NCBI GenBank assembly: GCA_035535995.1
Contig: DATLOZ010000023.1
Coordinates: forward strand, 1 to 64,000
DNA from: JANYCO01 sp035535995
GTDB taxonomy: Bacteria; Bacteroidota; Bacteroidia; Cytophagales; Cytophagaceae
Direction: 5' to 3'
DNA length: 64,000 nt
Position 1 is the first letter of the stretch; each line of letters begins with the position of its first letter. Shown here piece by piece: positions 53,669-62,857 of the stretch. Below the pieces are notes generated by a model. That model ran no database searches. It was given only the letters and a program-made list of their open reading frames with translations, and was not told the DNA's origin. The translations under genes were made by a program, and so were the position numbers.

Positions 53669-53722
53669 ATCCTTAAATAAAAATCCTGAAAATATTCTAA
53701 TCTTGAATATCAAGGTTCAGAC
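53669..53722. repeat. CCTTGAT/AATCCT repeat (copy 2)
   Basis: CAATCCTTAAATAAAAATCC and ATCAAGGTTCAGAC share the words of the 50290-50381 element in a scrambled, degenerate form. Just behind the glgX stop at 53729. Confidence 0.5.
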
Positions 53723-53728
53723 AAAAAA

Positions 53729-55843
53729 TCACAAGGCCGCCTTATCTCCCAAAATTACGATCGACCTGCCTTCCAATAAAATCTCTTCTTCTGCTTTAAA
53801 AATTTTCCCATCAACTTCTTCCACTGCTGTATCAATCTCCTTCTGCCATTCAGCAGTATAGGGGCCTCCGGGCAGTATGAACTTTGTAGGTTCGTGATGT
53901 GCGTTGAACAGTACTAAAAAGGAATTGTCGACGATCTTGTCATTATTAGATTTCACAAGGCGTGTAGATTTCCCATCAATAAAAAATCCGAGCGCAAGCA
54001 GGTGTGTGGTTTGATGTTCTGCTTTTACTTCCTGTCCATCGGGAAGAAACCATGCTAGATCTTTGATGTCGCCTCTATCGGGCAATGGCTTTCCTTCCAG
54101 CCATTGGCGACGACTGAAGTTAGGATGGCCACAACGCATGGCGATGAGTTTTTGCGTAAATTTTATCAGGCCTTTGTCTGCCTTAGCCCAGTTGAGCCAG
54201 GAGACTTCGTTGTCCTGACAATAGGCATTGTTGTTTCCATTTTGTGTTCTTCCCAATTCATCGCCAGCTGTTAGCATTGGCACACCCTGCGAAATAAAAA
54301 GCGAAGTGAGCAGATTTCGTTTTTGTCTTTGCCTAATGCTATTGATTTGTTCATCGTCTGTAGGCCCTTCCGCACCATAGTTGCAGGAAAAATTATCGTT
54401 GCTGCCGTCCTGGTTTTGATGTCCGTTTGCTTCATTGTGTTTTTGATCGTAGGATACAAGGTCTTGCAAGGTAAAGCCATCGTGCGAGGTGATGAAATTT
54501 ATACTGGCCATCGGATTGCGGAAATCTTTTTCGTAAAGATCAGGACTGCCGGTCAGACGTTGCGTGAGCTCGGTAAGATGATACTCCTCTCCTTTCCAAT
54601 AGCGGCGCAGGCAGTCACGAAATTTACCATTCCACTCAGCCCAGCCGGGAGGAAATTTTCCTACCTGGTATCCGCCTTCTCCCACGTCCCAGGGTTCTGC
54701 GATTAATTTTACCTGCGAGATAATGGGATCTTGGTAAATAATATCCATGAACGCACTGAGCATGTTTACCTCATGCAGCCCACGCGCCAGTGTAGCAGCG
54801 AGATCGAAGCGAAAACCATCTACGTGCATTTCCAGGATCCAGTAACGAAGGCTATCCATGATCAGGCGTAGTACTTCGGGCATGTAGGCGTTGAGCGTAT
54901 TACCGGTGCCGGTGTAATCGAAGTAACGTACTTTGTCTTCGCAAAGCCTGTAGTAGACAGGATTGTCAATTCCTTTGAAAGAAAAAATCGGACCACAATG
55001 ATTGCCTTCCGCGGTGTGGTTGTACACTACATCCAAAATCACTTCGAACCCTTCTTTGTGAAGTTCTTTTACCATTTGTTTGAATTCGCTCACCTGCTCG
55101 CCAGTGATGCCAGAAGAACAATAACCTGAATGCGGCGCAAAATATCCGGCGGTGTCGTATCCCCAATAATTAGAAAGTTTACGATCGATCAATTCCTGCG
55201 GGTCAAAATAATGATGCACAGGCATGAGTTCGATGGTGGTTACGCCGAGGTCGCGTAAATATTGGATTGTAGCAGGATGATAAATAGCAGCATAGGTACC
55301 ACGTATATTTTCGGGAATTTCGGGATGCAGTTTCGTAAATCCTTTTATATGCAATTCATAAATCACTGTCTGGTGATAAGGAATGTAAGGGCGCTTATCC
55401 TGTTCCCATTCAAAATACGGATTGATCACTACTGATTTAGGAATAAAGGCGGCGCTATTTTTTTCATTAAAACTATTTTCGTCGCTGAAGTAATGTCCAT
55501 ATACTGCTTCATCCCATTTCATCGGGCCGGCAATGGCTTTGGCGTATGGATCGATGAGTAGTTTGTTGGGATTGAAACGAAGACCGTTCGTCGGCTCGTA
55601 TGGACCGTGTACGCGATAACCGTAAAGTTGTCCGGGTTTTAAATTATCGATATAACAATGCCAGATATGGTGTGTTCGTTCTATCATTGTTATTCGCTCC
55701 GATTCCTGTTCATCGTTCAGATGGTTAAATAGACAGAGCTCTACGCTGATGGCATGTTCACTAAACAAAGCGAAGTTAACGCCTTTGCCATCCCAGTTGG
55801 CACCTAATGGATATTCCTTGCCATGAAAAATAATCATGTTCAT
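53729..55843 (-). CDS. glgX: Glycogen debranching enzyme GlgX
   Basis: 704 aa. N-terminal CBM48 (residues about 10-100, YPLGANWDGKGVNFALFSEHA) and GH13 alpha-amylase-type catalytic domain: DVVYNHTAEGNHCGP, the nucleophile in MHVDGFRFDLAATLAR (Asp), acid Glu in KLIAEPWDVGEGGYQVG, and ITSHDGFTLQDLVSYD. Removes alpha-1,6 limit branches after phosphorylase. The start ATG at 55843 is followed by another ATG two codons on. glgA/glgP are not in the window; the GT4 enzyme at 20.6 kb is not necessarily linked. Confidence 0.95.
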   Translation of the reverse strand: MNMIIFHGKEYPLGANWDGKGVNFALFSEHAISVELCLFNHLNDEQESERITMIERTHHIWHCYIDNLKPGQLYGYRVHGPYEPTNGLRFNPNKLLIDPYAKAIAGPMKWDEAVYGHYFSDENSFNEKNSAAFIPKSVVINPYFEWEQDKRPYIPYHQTVIYELHIKGFTKLHPEIPENIRGTYAAIYHPATIQYLRDLGVTTIELMPVHHYFDPQELIDRKLSNYWGYDTAGYFAPHSGYCSSGITGEQVSEFKQMVKELHKEGFEVILDVVYNHTAEGNHCGPIFSFKGIDNPVYYRLCEDKVRYFDYTGTGNTLNAYMPEVLRLIMDSLRYWILEMHVDGFRFDLAATLARGLHEVNMLSAFMDIIYQDPIISQVKLIAEPWDVGEGGYQVGKFPPGWAEWNGKFRDCLRRYWKGEEYHLTELTQRLTGSPDLYEKDFRNPMASINFITSHDGFTLQDLVSYDQKHNEANGHQNQDGSNDNFSCNYGAEGPTDDEQINSIRQRQKRNLLTSLFISQGVPMLTAGDELGRTQNGNNNAYCQDNEVSWLNWAKADKGLIKFTQKLIAMRCGHPNFSRRQWLEGKPLPDRGDIKDLAWFLPDGQEVKAEHQTTHLLALGFFIDGKSTRLVKSNNDKIVDNSFLVLFNAHHEPTKFILPGGPYTAEWQKEIDTAVEEVDGKIFKAEEEILLEGRSIVILGDKAAL

Positions 55844-55930
55844 AATTGCTGAAACTTTTACAGGTTGTGTAGCAAAGATGAAAAAGAATCTGGCGAGGGG
55901 GATTACATGTTTTTGGAAAAATATTATATA

Positions 55931-56072
55931 AATTATGAGTTATGAATTATGAGTTATGAATGGTTTTGATGAAAAATAAATATAATCAAGTTTCATATTA
56001 TCGCTCATAACATAAAATTCATAATTCATAATTCATAATTCATAATTCATAATTCATAATTCATAATTCATA
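55931..56072. repeat. ATTCATAA repeat region with an 8-copy ATTCATA heptamer array
   Basis: AATTATGAGTTATGAATTATG (55931-55963 area) is the inverse of the array that starts at 56017. 56017-56072 is eight perfect ATTCATA units without interruption. The intervening bases (GCTCATAACATAAA) are degenerate. A high-copy simple repeat like this may vary in length by slippage. Confidence 0.9.
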
Positions 56073-56075
56073 ATA

Positions 56076-56378
56076 TTAATTCTCTTTCCTGCTGCGAATT
56101 AATGACAGGCGTTTAAGCACGAATTGTTCAAATTCTTGTCTAGGGATTTCCAGGAGGTTGATGGTTTTATCGGTAAGGATATCCATTTTGAGTAGAAGGT
56201 AAGAGAGTTGTTCGTATTTTTTTTCGAGTGTATTGAACTCCTGTTTTATTTCCGGGTGGAAAAATTCTACGCTTTGTAAAAGTCCGCTTTGTCTTCTATG
56301 GATTTGTATGGCTTCGGTGAGTTTTAGCATCTCCTGGTTGCACAGGACGATCTCCTTGGTTCTTTCTTTTTCGCTCAT
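56076..56378 (-). CDS. Hypothetical helical protein next to the response regulator
   Basis: 100 aa, soluble and helical (EIVLCNQEMLKLTEAIQIHRRQ, NTLEKKYEQLSYLLLKMDIL), no family recognised. It follows the receiver-domain gene by four bases on the same strand and ends 3 bases before the heptamer array. Probably a small partner of the adjacent signalling genes; unproven. Confidence 0.65.
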   Translation of the reverse strand: MSEKERTKEIVLCNQEMLKLTEAIQIHRRQSGLLQSVEFFHPEIKQEFNTLEKKYEQLSYLLLKMDILTDKTINLLEIPRQEFEQFVLKRLSLIRSRKEN

Positions 56379-56382
56379 GTTT

Positions 56383-56859
56383 TTAATTTAAGTTTTGAAA
56401 AAAATAATCCTTGTTATTTTGATAGGCGATAACAGTATTTAAAAAAATCATTGTGGATGTATTGTCTTTATGAAGATCGTGTGATAGGATCATTTTCAGC
56501 GAAGAACGGATCTCTTCCCTATTCACTGGTTTGGTCATATAATAAGAAGCTCCCAGTATCTTAGCGTCTTCTATATCGGCGATATACTTAGTGGTGGCAT
56601 AGATCACTACGGGAATATTTTTCAGACGTTTATTTTCTTTTATTTTTCGAAGACATTCTTTTCCACTCATCACAGGCATCATGATGTCGAGAAAAATGTA
56701 CTGAGGCAAAGGACTGATCTTATCTAACAATTGTAAAGCATCTGAGCCGTTAAGTGCATGAAGACAATTGATGTTTGGATTTAATTCTACCAATATTTTT
56801 GCCAAGACTTCCCTGTCTTCGCAATCATCGTCTATCAGCAATATTGACAAAGTATTCAT
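56383..56859 (-). CDS. Single-domain response regulator (receiver only)
   Basis: 158 aa CheY-like receiver. Acidic pocket LIDDDCEDRE (about 8-17), phosphorylatable Asp in YIFLDIMMPVMSG (about 55-61) and switch Lys in YYMTKPVNREE (about 108-114). No output domain; a C-terminal tail of about 25 residues follows. Possibly a phosphate relay or sink for the big PAS kinase encoded downstream of it on the same strand. Confidence 0.9.
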   Translation of the reverse strand: MNTLSILLIDDDCEDREVLAKILVELNPNINCLHALNGSDALQLLDKISPLPQYIFLDIMMPVMSGKECLRKIKENKRLKNIPVVIYATTKYIADIEDAKILGASYYMTKPVNREEIRSSLKMILSHDLHKDNTSTMIFLNTVIAYQNNKDYFFQNLN

Positions 56860-56936
56860 TGTAAAAAATAATAATGTGATATAAGCAGATATAGGATCTG
56901 AAAACTAAAAAACGTTGAAAATCTGGGAACGTTGAT

Positions 56937-57575
56937 CTATCGAAGCAATCCGTTTTTGACGGCGTATTTAATCAATGTTGCGGTATTTTTTGTCTTAGTT
57001 TTGTCTAGAAGATTTTTTCTTCGGGTTTCGATCGTACGTACGCTGGTAAACAGCTTGTCGGCAATCTCGGCGTTGGTTAGTCCCTCTCCTATGAGTTGCA
57101 GCACATCCATTTCCCTTTCCGTAATATCGAGCGCTGCGGCAGACGGAGCTTTATTGATCTCTGGCTTAAATTTATTGAGAAGATTTAATGTAAATTCAGG
57201 ACTTATAAAAATTCCATTGTTGACGATTCTTTTAATGGCAAACAACAATTCCTCCTTGGAGGCATTTTTAAGAATATACCCGTCGGCACCTGCACTGAGC
57301 ATATCAAGGAGATAGCCTTCGTCGTCGTGCATCGATAAGATCAGTATTTTTAATGTCGGATGTTTCTCTTTGAGAATTCTTGTACATTCAGAGCCATTCA
57401 TTCCTGGCATGTTCATGTCCATGAGTACAACATTGGGTTGCTCTACTTCCAACATCTTGATTGCTTCCTGTCCGGAAGCAGCTTCTCCTGTGATCGTACA
57501 GTCCCGTTCGAGCAAGGCTTTCAACCCTTGTCTTACAATCTCATGATCTTCTACTAAAAAAACCTTAATTTGCAT
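56937..57575 (-). CDS. NarL/FixJ-type response regulator
   Basis: 212 aa. Receiver (about 1-120) with VEDHEIVRQG and the phospho-Asp in VVLMDMNMPGMNGSE; HTH LuxR domain (about 145-210) with ITEREMDVLQLIGEGLTNAEIADKLFTSVRTIETRRKNLL. Partner of HisKA_3-type kinases; the 1435-aa kinase at 57956-62263 is the obvious candidate since it is next on the strand. Confidence 0.94.
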   Translation of the reverse strand: MQIKVFLVEDHEIVRQGLKALLERDCTITGEAASGQEAIKMLEVEQPNVVLMDMNMPGMNGSECTRILKEKHPTLKILILSMHDDEGYLLDMLSAGADGYILKNASKEELLFAIKRIVNNGIFISPEFTLNLLNKFKPEINKAPSAAALDITEREMDVLQLIGEGLTNAEIADKLFTSVRTIETRRKNLLDKTKTKNTATLIKYAVKNGLLR

Positions 57576-57955
57576 TCTTGTATTTTTTCAACTAAAACCT
57601 TTTTTAGCTGAACATTTAAAAGCACGTTGATTTTCTAAATGATAACTGATGAATCTTATTTTGATTCTTCGGCAGGATCCTTGGCAGGAACAAAATCAAC
57701 TACCATTTCGGGATTCTGTTTGACTTACTTATCAGTTGACCCATTTTATAATGGCAGGTTATCTAAATATACGGCTTATGAATGAAAATCCTCACATATG
57801 CCTTTTATACTCACTCTGATTTAAATAATCATTCGCACCGTAAAAGTATAGGATCGGAATTGATTAAAAAATGTGGAAAATACTAAAAATATTGCCATAA
57901 AGTACTGATAAATATGAATTACAACAATAAAATACAATTATGTGGAATATACGTA
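57576..57955. other. 380-base gap between the NarL-type regulator and the kinase
   Basis: AT-rich, no ORF or repeat of note on either strand. It must contain the promoter for the NarL-type gene on the minus strand, but I found no exact TAnnTTTG match, so the site is not located. No terminator hairpin was evident behind the kinase stop. Confidence 0.45.
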
Positions 57956-60900
57956 TTAGTTTTCTTTAATCTTCAGTGGAATAATCACTGCGAAATGTGT
58001 TTTTCCGGGAATAGAATTTACCCGGAGTGTGCCGTCCAATAAATTGATCCTGTTTTTTACCGTTTGAAGACCGATCCCCTTATTCATAGGACTGAGTAGT
58101 TTTTCATCAAAGCCAATCCCATTATCGTACACATTCAGGTAAAGGTTATTTTTAATTGCTTCAAAGGTGATCAAGGCCCGGTCGGCCTTTGAGTGTTTGA
58201 GAATATTGTTGAGCAATTCCTGGATGATCCTATAGACCGAAAACTCAATCTTTTCGGGCAATCTCTCTTGGAGCTTGGCAAACTGGAAATTCACCTGGAG
58301 AAGGTCACTGGCAATGCGGCGGTATAGGCTTTTCACCGCTACTTCGATCCCATACTCTTTCAACACAGAGGGTACAAGCTCAAATGAAATACGTCTCGTA
58401 TCTTCGATCGCTTGTTTTACAATGCCGGTGAGCTGTTGCAAATACAACGCATCACTTGCGCTGCCGTTGAGTAATTCTAATCTTGTCTGGATACCATAGA
58501 GCAATTGAGCTACGCCATTATGCAGATCTTCCCCGATCCTCTCCCGCTCTTCTTCCTGGGTATGAATGATCGCATTAAGAATTTCTTTCTGCTGCCGCAA
58601 TTTAAGGTCCATCAAAGATTGCTCTGCCTGCTTGCGTTCAGTAATGTCGAGATTGGTAGCTACTACTCCATCTTCGGCTTTTACAAACATGCAGGAATAC
58701 CATTTATTGAAATCTTCAAACGGATAAAAATATTCTAACCGCACCGGCTCGCCGCTTTCTACGGCTTGTACGATAGAGCCAAAAAGTCCCGAAGCTTTAA
58801 TACCGGGAAATTCTTCGGCATATAATTTTCCTACAAGGTCTTTACGACCGGTTTCTTTTTCCAATTCTTTGTTGGCAAACATGATCCTGAAATCTTCGAT
58901 CTCTCCTTCGACATTTCTTACGGCCTTTAGTACCGACATCTGTATCAAGCTGGTATCAAATACCGACCGCATAAGCGCCGAAGAATCTTTCAACTCCAGG
59001 TCATAACGCTTGCGATCGGTGATATCTTCGGTAATGCCTACTACAATATTTTCATTTTTATACCGTACAAGATTTACACGATTTATAAAATTCCGTTCTT
59101 CGCCGTCTTTGCGGATCACGCGGTATTCTGACGTTACGGGTTGATTTCCCTCTTTGAGCTGTCCGGCCTTATAGATCAAGGCTTGCCGGTCTTCTGGGTG
59201 AACAAATTGAGGAATAATTTCAATATTCAGTCCAATCTCTCCCGGCTCGAGTCCGAAGAGACGATACATATTATCGGAATAAAAAGTATGGTTGGTTACC
59301 GGCTCCCAGGTCCAGGTACCCATATGGGCAATGACTTCCGCATAGTTGTATACTTTATTTTTCAACTCCATCAACGTATAGGCTTCCGTGAGTTCTTCTT
59401 CCGCTTTTTTACGTTGGGAAATATCTTCTCCGGATACAATGATCATATTGTTCAGTTTTACGATCACAATTCTATACCATCCATCGATCGTACCGCCTTT
59501 GTAGTAGCGTTCGATATCAATTGGGCTGGAAGTTTTCATTACTTTCTTAAAGGCATCAAAAATATCGGTTTCCAGGATCTCCGGATAATAATCGGTAAAG
59601 TAAAAGCCGACCGGATTTTCCCCTTTGTTATTTTTTTTCACCTGCCTATTTGCGGCGATGATCTCAAAGTTCAGAATTTCTCCCTGTGCATCATATATGG
59701 CTTTCAATACGCTGATAGTATTGGGAGAGCCATCGAAGACAGATTGTAAAAGGTTTTTGCTTTCGTTGAGTTCGAAGGTGCGTTGTTTTACCTGTTCTTC
59801 CAGTTTAGCAAGATAAATTTCCTCGGCGTCTTTCAATGCCTGCTCCGCGCGGGCGCGCTCTACAGCTGCCCAGGTACGTTGGGCAGTTTCTTCCATCAAC
59901 ACCAGTTCGTTTTCTGTCCAGGTATGTGCCTCTTTGTAATGCACAAAAAGCACGGCAATGAGTTTGCCTTCTTTTACTAATGGAATGTTGACCGAAGCGC
60001 CGATCTCCAAAATACGGTGTGCTTCTTTTTCTTCTGTGGTAAGGGATAGATGTTGTGCAATATTATTACGCACTACTGTTTTCCCGGAAGCAAGGTCTTT
60101 CATCAGGCTTTTTCCATAGTCATCGTAACGGTATTTACCTTCAATGCCGATGGAATTGTTCACGTAATTGCGGGTAACAATAATCGTATCGTTGTCATCC
60201 TGGTCTTCGGCGTAGCCTACGCGATTGGCCCCCAAAAATTTTCCGAGCGTACAGGAGGCCTGGTATTGGATGTCTTCGGCCCTGGCCAAGGGCCTGATCG
60301 CATCGCTCAGCTTGAGCAGATAGATTTGTTTTTCTTCGTTTTGTCTTGAAAATTCTTCTGCCCTTTTACGATCTGTGATGTCGTAAAAAAGTTTTGCTAC
60401 ATAATCTTTGGAATTATTGACGCGGAATAAATAGACTTCAAACCAACGTTGCATGGGCGCTACATAATCTTCAAAGCGGATTGATTCTCCTGTTTCTGCC
60501 ACTTTCCCTGCTCGCTCAACCCAGCTGGTTTCTATACCAGGAACCAGTTCGCTCAATGTTTTACCTTGTGCATTTTTCATCCCGGATTGTTTTTCGAAGG
60601 CGGGATTCATATCTGCATAACGGTAATCGAGGACTCGTCCATTTTCATCGTAGATCATTTCGAGAATACAAAATGCTTCGTCGATGGAATTAAAGAGTGC
60701 CAGGTATTTATCTGTGGCTTGCTGTGCCAATTCGTCTTTTACACGAAGCAATTCATGTTCGATATTTTTTCTCCAGGTTATATCGTGTGCAATACTAATT
60801 GAATGGGTGGCATTTCCTTGCCCATCGCGACGGAACACATGGCCACGTACGGCTAGCCAGATCCACTCACCGCTTTTAGCGCGGGCCCGGTATTCCATGT

Positions 60901-62263
60901 AATTTTCTTCATCGTCTTTGAGCGTGGTAAAACGTTTGTAATACTCTACTATATGATGTGCGTCTTCAGGATGCTGAAGGAGTTTGCTCCGTACTTCGAA
61001 CGGAAGCGCCGTTTGTTCTTGTTTAAAATCCAACATTGTAAACGTTGCTTCACTAATGTATTCGATCTCATTGGACGGATGTGCAACCAGCATTACAATA
61101 TCTCCCATCGTAGAGAGAATTGATTTAATGAAGTGTGCTTGTTCTTCTATTTCTCCTTCGTTTTTTTTCCTTGCGGTGATATCCTGTCCTATATGCAATG
61201 TAGTAAGCGGCACACCTCTTTCATCGCGGCTCAGCACATTGCCACGTACATGAAACCAGAATATTTCCCCGTTCTTTTTCCTAAACCTATATTCTACAGT
61301 ATTAACTTCTTTATCTTTCAACGTATAGAGCCTTTCATAATAAGCAGTCAAAGCAGGCACATCGTCTGGGTGAACAAGATTTTCTTTTCTTTCTTCCGGT
61401 GTCATGGAAGCCAGTTCTGCTTCTGTATACCCAATTGCGAGCAGAGGATCACGGTTAAAATATTCTAGCTTGCGTGAAGGCAGACTGATCACGGAGATGA
61501 TATCCGGAATTGTTTCGGTGATAGAGCGGATCAGGTTTTCCTGCTCTTTCAGTTCACGCTCCGACTTCTTAAGTGCAGAGATATCGCGGGCAATGGCAAG
61601 CACGGTTTCTACTTCACCTTTTGGATTTCTTTCGGGAACAAGCCGGGTGTAAAAAAATATTTCACCTGAAGGTGTAGGAAAAGAACTGTAGTATTCCTGT
61701 ATCATACCTGTATCAAACACTTTGCGAAGGCTTTCCATCCAGGGAGTGGTCCGTTCTTCCGGTTGTCCCATTTCAGGATTGGTCTTTCCTAAAAGTTCTT
61801 CATTCTTTACGCCTGTTTTTTGTTCGAAGGCACTGTTGGCAAATAATAATCTTAAATCTTTTGACCACCGGGAGATTGCGTCTGGCGTGTTTTCTACGAG
61901 AGACCGGTATTGTTCGCGGCTACGGTGCAGTTCGTCGATCTCATTAAAAAGTAAAATACATCCTTCTTCTGTAGGTGAGGCGCTCAGAAGGAACCATTTT
62001 TCAGTATTGGGACAGACATATTCGTATTGAACCGGTTGTTTGTGCAGTAACACTTGCTCTTGCAAGACGGGCATCCAAGGTGTGATCTCAGGAAAGATCT
62101 CAGAGAGCACCAGCCCCAGCATATTTTCTTTTGTTTTCATGAAAAGAATTTCTGCCGGCCGATTGACATAAGTGATCTTCGCCTCCTGATCCAACGCAAG
62201 ACAGGCCTCGCGGATGGTATTAAGGATACGCTCAGCCATGGTAGATCCGTATTGCATGTTCAT
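57956..62263 (-). CDS. Soluble multi-PAS/GAF histidine kinase (HisKA_3 type)
   Basis: 1435 aa, no membrane helix, so cytoplasmic. By eye eight PAS/PAC units (about 8-110, 115-235, 240-370, 375-500, 515-640, 845-965, 975-1100, 1105-1215) and one GAF domain (about 655-805). The kinase core is the HisKA_3 kind: phospho-His in EEERERIGEDLHNGVAQLLYGI (about 1235), then a HATPase_c with NILKHSKADRALITF and DNGIGF / GIGLQTVKNRI. Paired with the NarL-type regulator next to it; the receiver-only protein is a possible second partner. The number of PAS units is unusually high. Confidence 0.93.
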   Translation of the reverse strand: MNMQYGSTMAERILNTIREACLALDQEAKITYVNRPAEILFMKTKENMLGLVLSEIFPEITPWMPVLQEQVLLHKQPVQYEYVCPNTEKWFLLSASPTEEGCILLFNEIDELHRSREQYRSLVENTPDAISRWSKDLRLLFANSAFEQKTGVKNEELLGKTNPEMGQPEERTTPWMESLRKVFDTGMIQEYYSSFPTPSGEIFFYTRLVPERNPKGEVETVLAIARDISALKKSERELKEQENLIRSITETIPDIISVISLPSRKLEYFNRDPLLAIGYTEAELASMTPEERKENLVHPDDVPALTAYYERLYTLKDKEVNTVEYRFRKKNGEIFWFHVRGNVLSRDERGVPLTTLHIGQDITARKKNEGEIEEQAHFIKSILSTMGDIVMLVAHPSNEIEYISEATFTMLDFKQEQTALPFEVRSKLLQHPEDAHHIVEYYKRFTTLKDDEENYMEYRARAKSGEWIWLAVRGHVFRRDGQGNATHSISIAHDITWRKNIEHELLRVKDELAQQATDKYLALFNSIDEAFCILEMIYDENGRVLDYRYADMNPAFEKQSGMKNAQGKTLSELVPGIETSWVERAGKVAETGESIRFEDYVAPMQRWFEVYLFRVNNSKDYVAKLFYDITDRKRAEEFSRQNEEKQIYLLKLSDAIRPLARAEDIQYQASCTLGKFLGANRVGYAEDQDDNDTIIVTRNYVNNSIGIEGKYRYDDYGKSLMKDLASGKTVVRNNIAQHLSLTTEEKEAHRILEIGASVNIPLVKEGKLIAVLFVHYKEAHTWTENELVLMEETAQRTWAAVERARAEQALKDAEEIYLAKLEEQVKQRTFELNESKNLLQSVFDGSPNTISVLKAIYDAQGEILNFEIIAANRQVKKNNKGENPVGFYFTDYYPEILETDIFDAFKKVMKTSSPIDIERYYKGGTIDGWYRIVIVKLNNMIIVSGEDISQRKKAEEELTEAYTLMELKNKVYNYAEVIAHMGTWTWEPVTNHTFYSDNMYRLFGLEPGEIGLNIEIIPQFVHPEDRQALIYKAGQLKEGNQPVTSEYRVIRKDGEERNFINRVNLVRYKNENIVVGITEDITDRKRYDLELKDSSALMRSVFDTSLIQMSVLKAVRNVEGEIEDFRIMFANKELEKETGRKDLVGKLYAEEFPGIKASGLFGSIVQAVESGEPVRLEYFYPFEDFNKWYSCMFVKAEDGVVATNLDITERKQAEQSLMDLKLRQQKEILNAIIHTQEEERERIGEDLHNGVAQLLYGIQTRLELLNGSASDALYLQQLTGIVKQAIEDTRRISFELVPSVLKEYGIEVAVKSLYRRIASDLLQVNFQFAKLQERLPEKIEFSVYRIIQELLNNILKHSKADRALITFEAIKNNLYLNVYDNGIGFDEKLLSPMNKGIGLQTVKNRINLLDGTLRVNSIPGKTHFAVIIPLKIKEN

Positions 62264-62291
62264 CGCATTTAAATTTAAGTTTGAAACATTT

Positions 62292-62410
62292 GCGATACCA
62301 GAGTGCCGGATAAAAAGATTTTTTTGATCAATTTGAATTTCAAATTTTATCCATCGGTCGGCAGATAAAATTCACGATTTTGCCCGGCATCTGGGATATG
62401 GCATCTATTT
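62292..62410. repeat. ATGCCAGATACC repeat (copy 5)
   Basis: GCGATACCAGAGTGCCGGAT and CCGGCATCTGGGATATGGCATC form long imperfect arms around a TTGATCAATTTGAATTTC centre. Just upstream of the kinase ATG on the minus strand. Confidence 0.75.
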
Positions 62411-62444
62411 TACATACCGAATATAAAATAACCTGAGGGGAAAA

Positions 62445-62510
62445 GAAATAAAAAACCGGGAACTACAGAAGGGTGATCTGAAAAAAATGTTCCCGGACTC
62501 TCAACCAGCG
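62445..62510 (-). ncRNA. Terminator-ended element B with GCTGGTTGAGAGT motif
   Basis: Minus strand: CGCTGGTTGAGAGT (62497-62510) then CCGGGAAC...GTTCCCGG (stem 62456-62496) and TTTTTTATTT. The same 13-base motif and a terminator of similar type occur in element A at 62742-62803. It could be the 3' end of a small RNA or an attenuator in the kinase leader; the 5' end was not located. Confidence 0.55.
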
Positions 62511-62741
62511 TTAGATTCATGAGTATTATCCGACAGAATAATAATCTTGATCTGGAACAAAGATCATGATTGAACCGGCATTTACTTTTACAGGAAACTG
62601 ATTCCTTTTTTCATACATCACACCTTATGAAACCCAATGTTGATGAGGCTTACAGCTTACGAAAACCTTCGTATTTACTGGAATTTATTTCGCATTGCCG
62701 CATTTTGATTAAAAACAGGGAAGACAAAGGGAATTATAAGA

Positions 62742-62857
62742 CAAAAAAAACCGGGAGAATACAGAGGGCTCTGTATTATTTTCTCCCGGAACTCTCAACC
62801 AGCTATGGAACTTTAAATAAGTTTGAAGCTTTTAATGTTTTCTGCCTTTTTCTTAAG
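62742..62857 (-). ncRNA. Candidate small RNA A with promoter, GCTGGTTGAGAGT motif and terminator
   Basis: Minus strand: CTTGG-N20-TAGATTTG (62863-62894) is a good Bacteroidota promoter. About 55 bases later comes AGCTGGTTGAGAGTTCCGGG, then a long stem CCGGGAG...CTCCCGG with inner AATACAGAG / CTCTGTATT and TTTTTTTT (62742-62789). No ORF fits. Start at 62857 is approximate. Confidence 0.55.
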
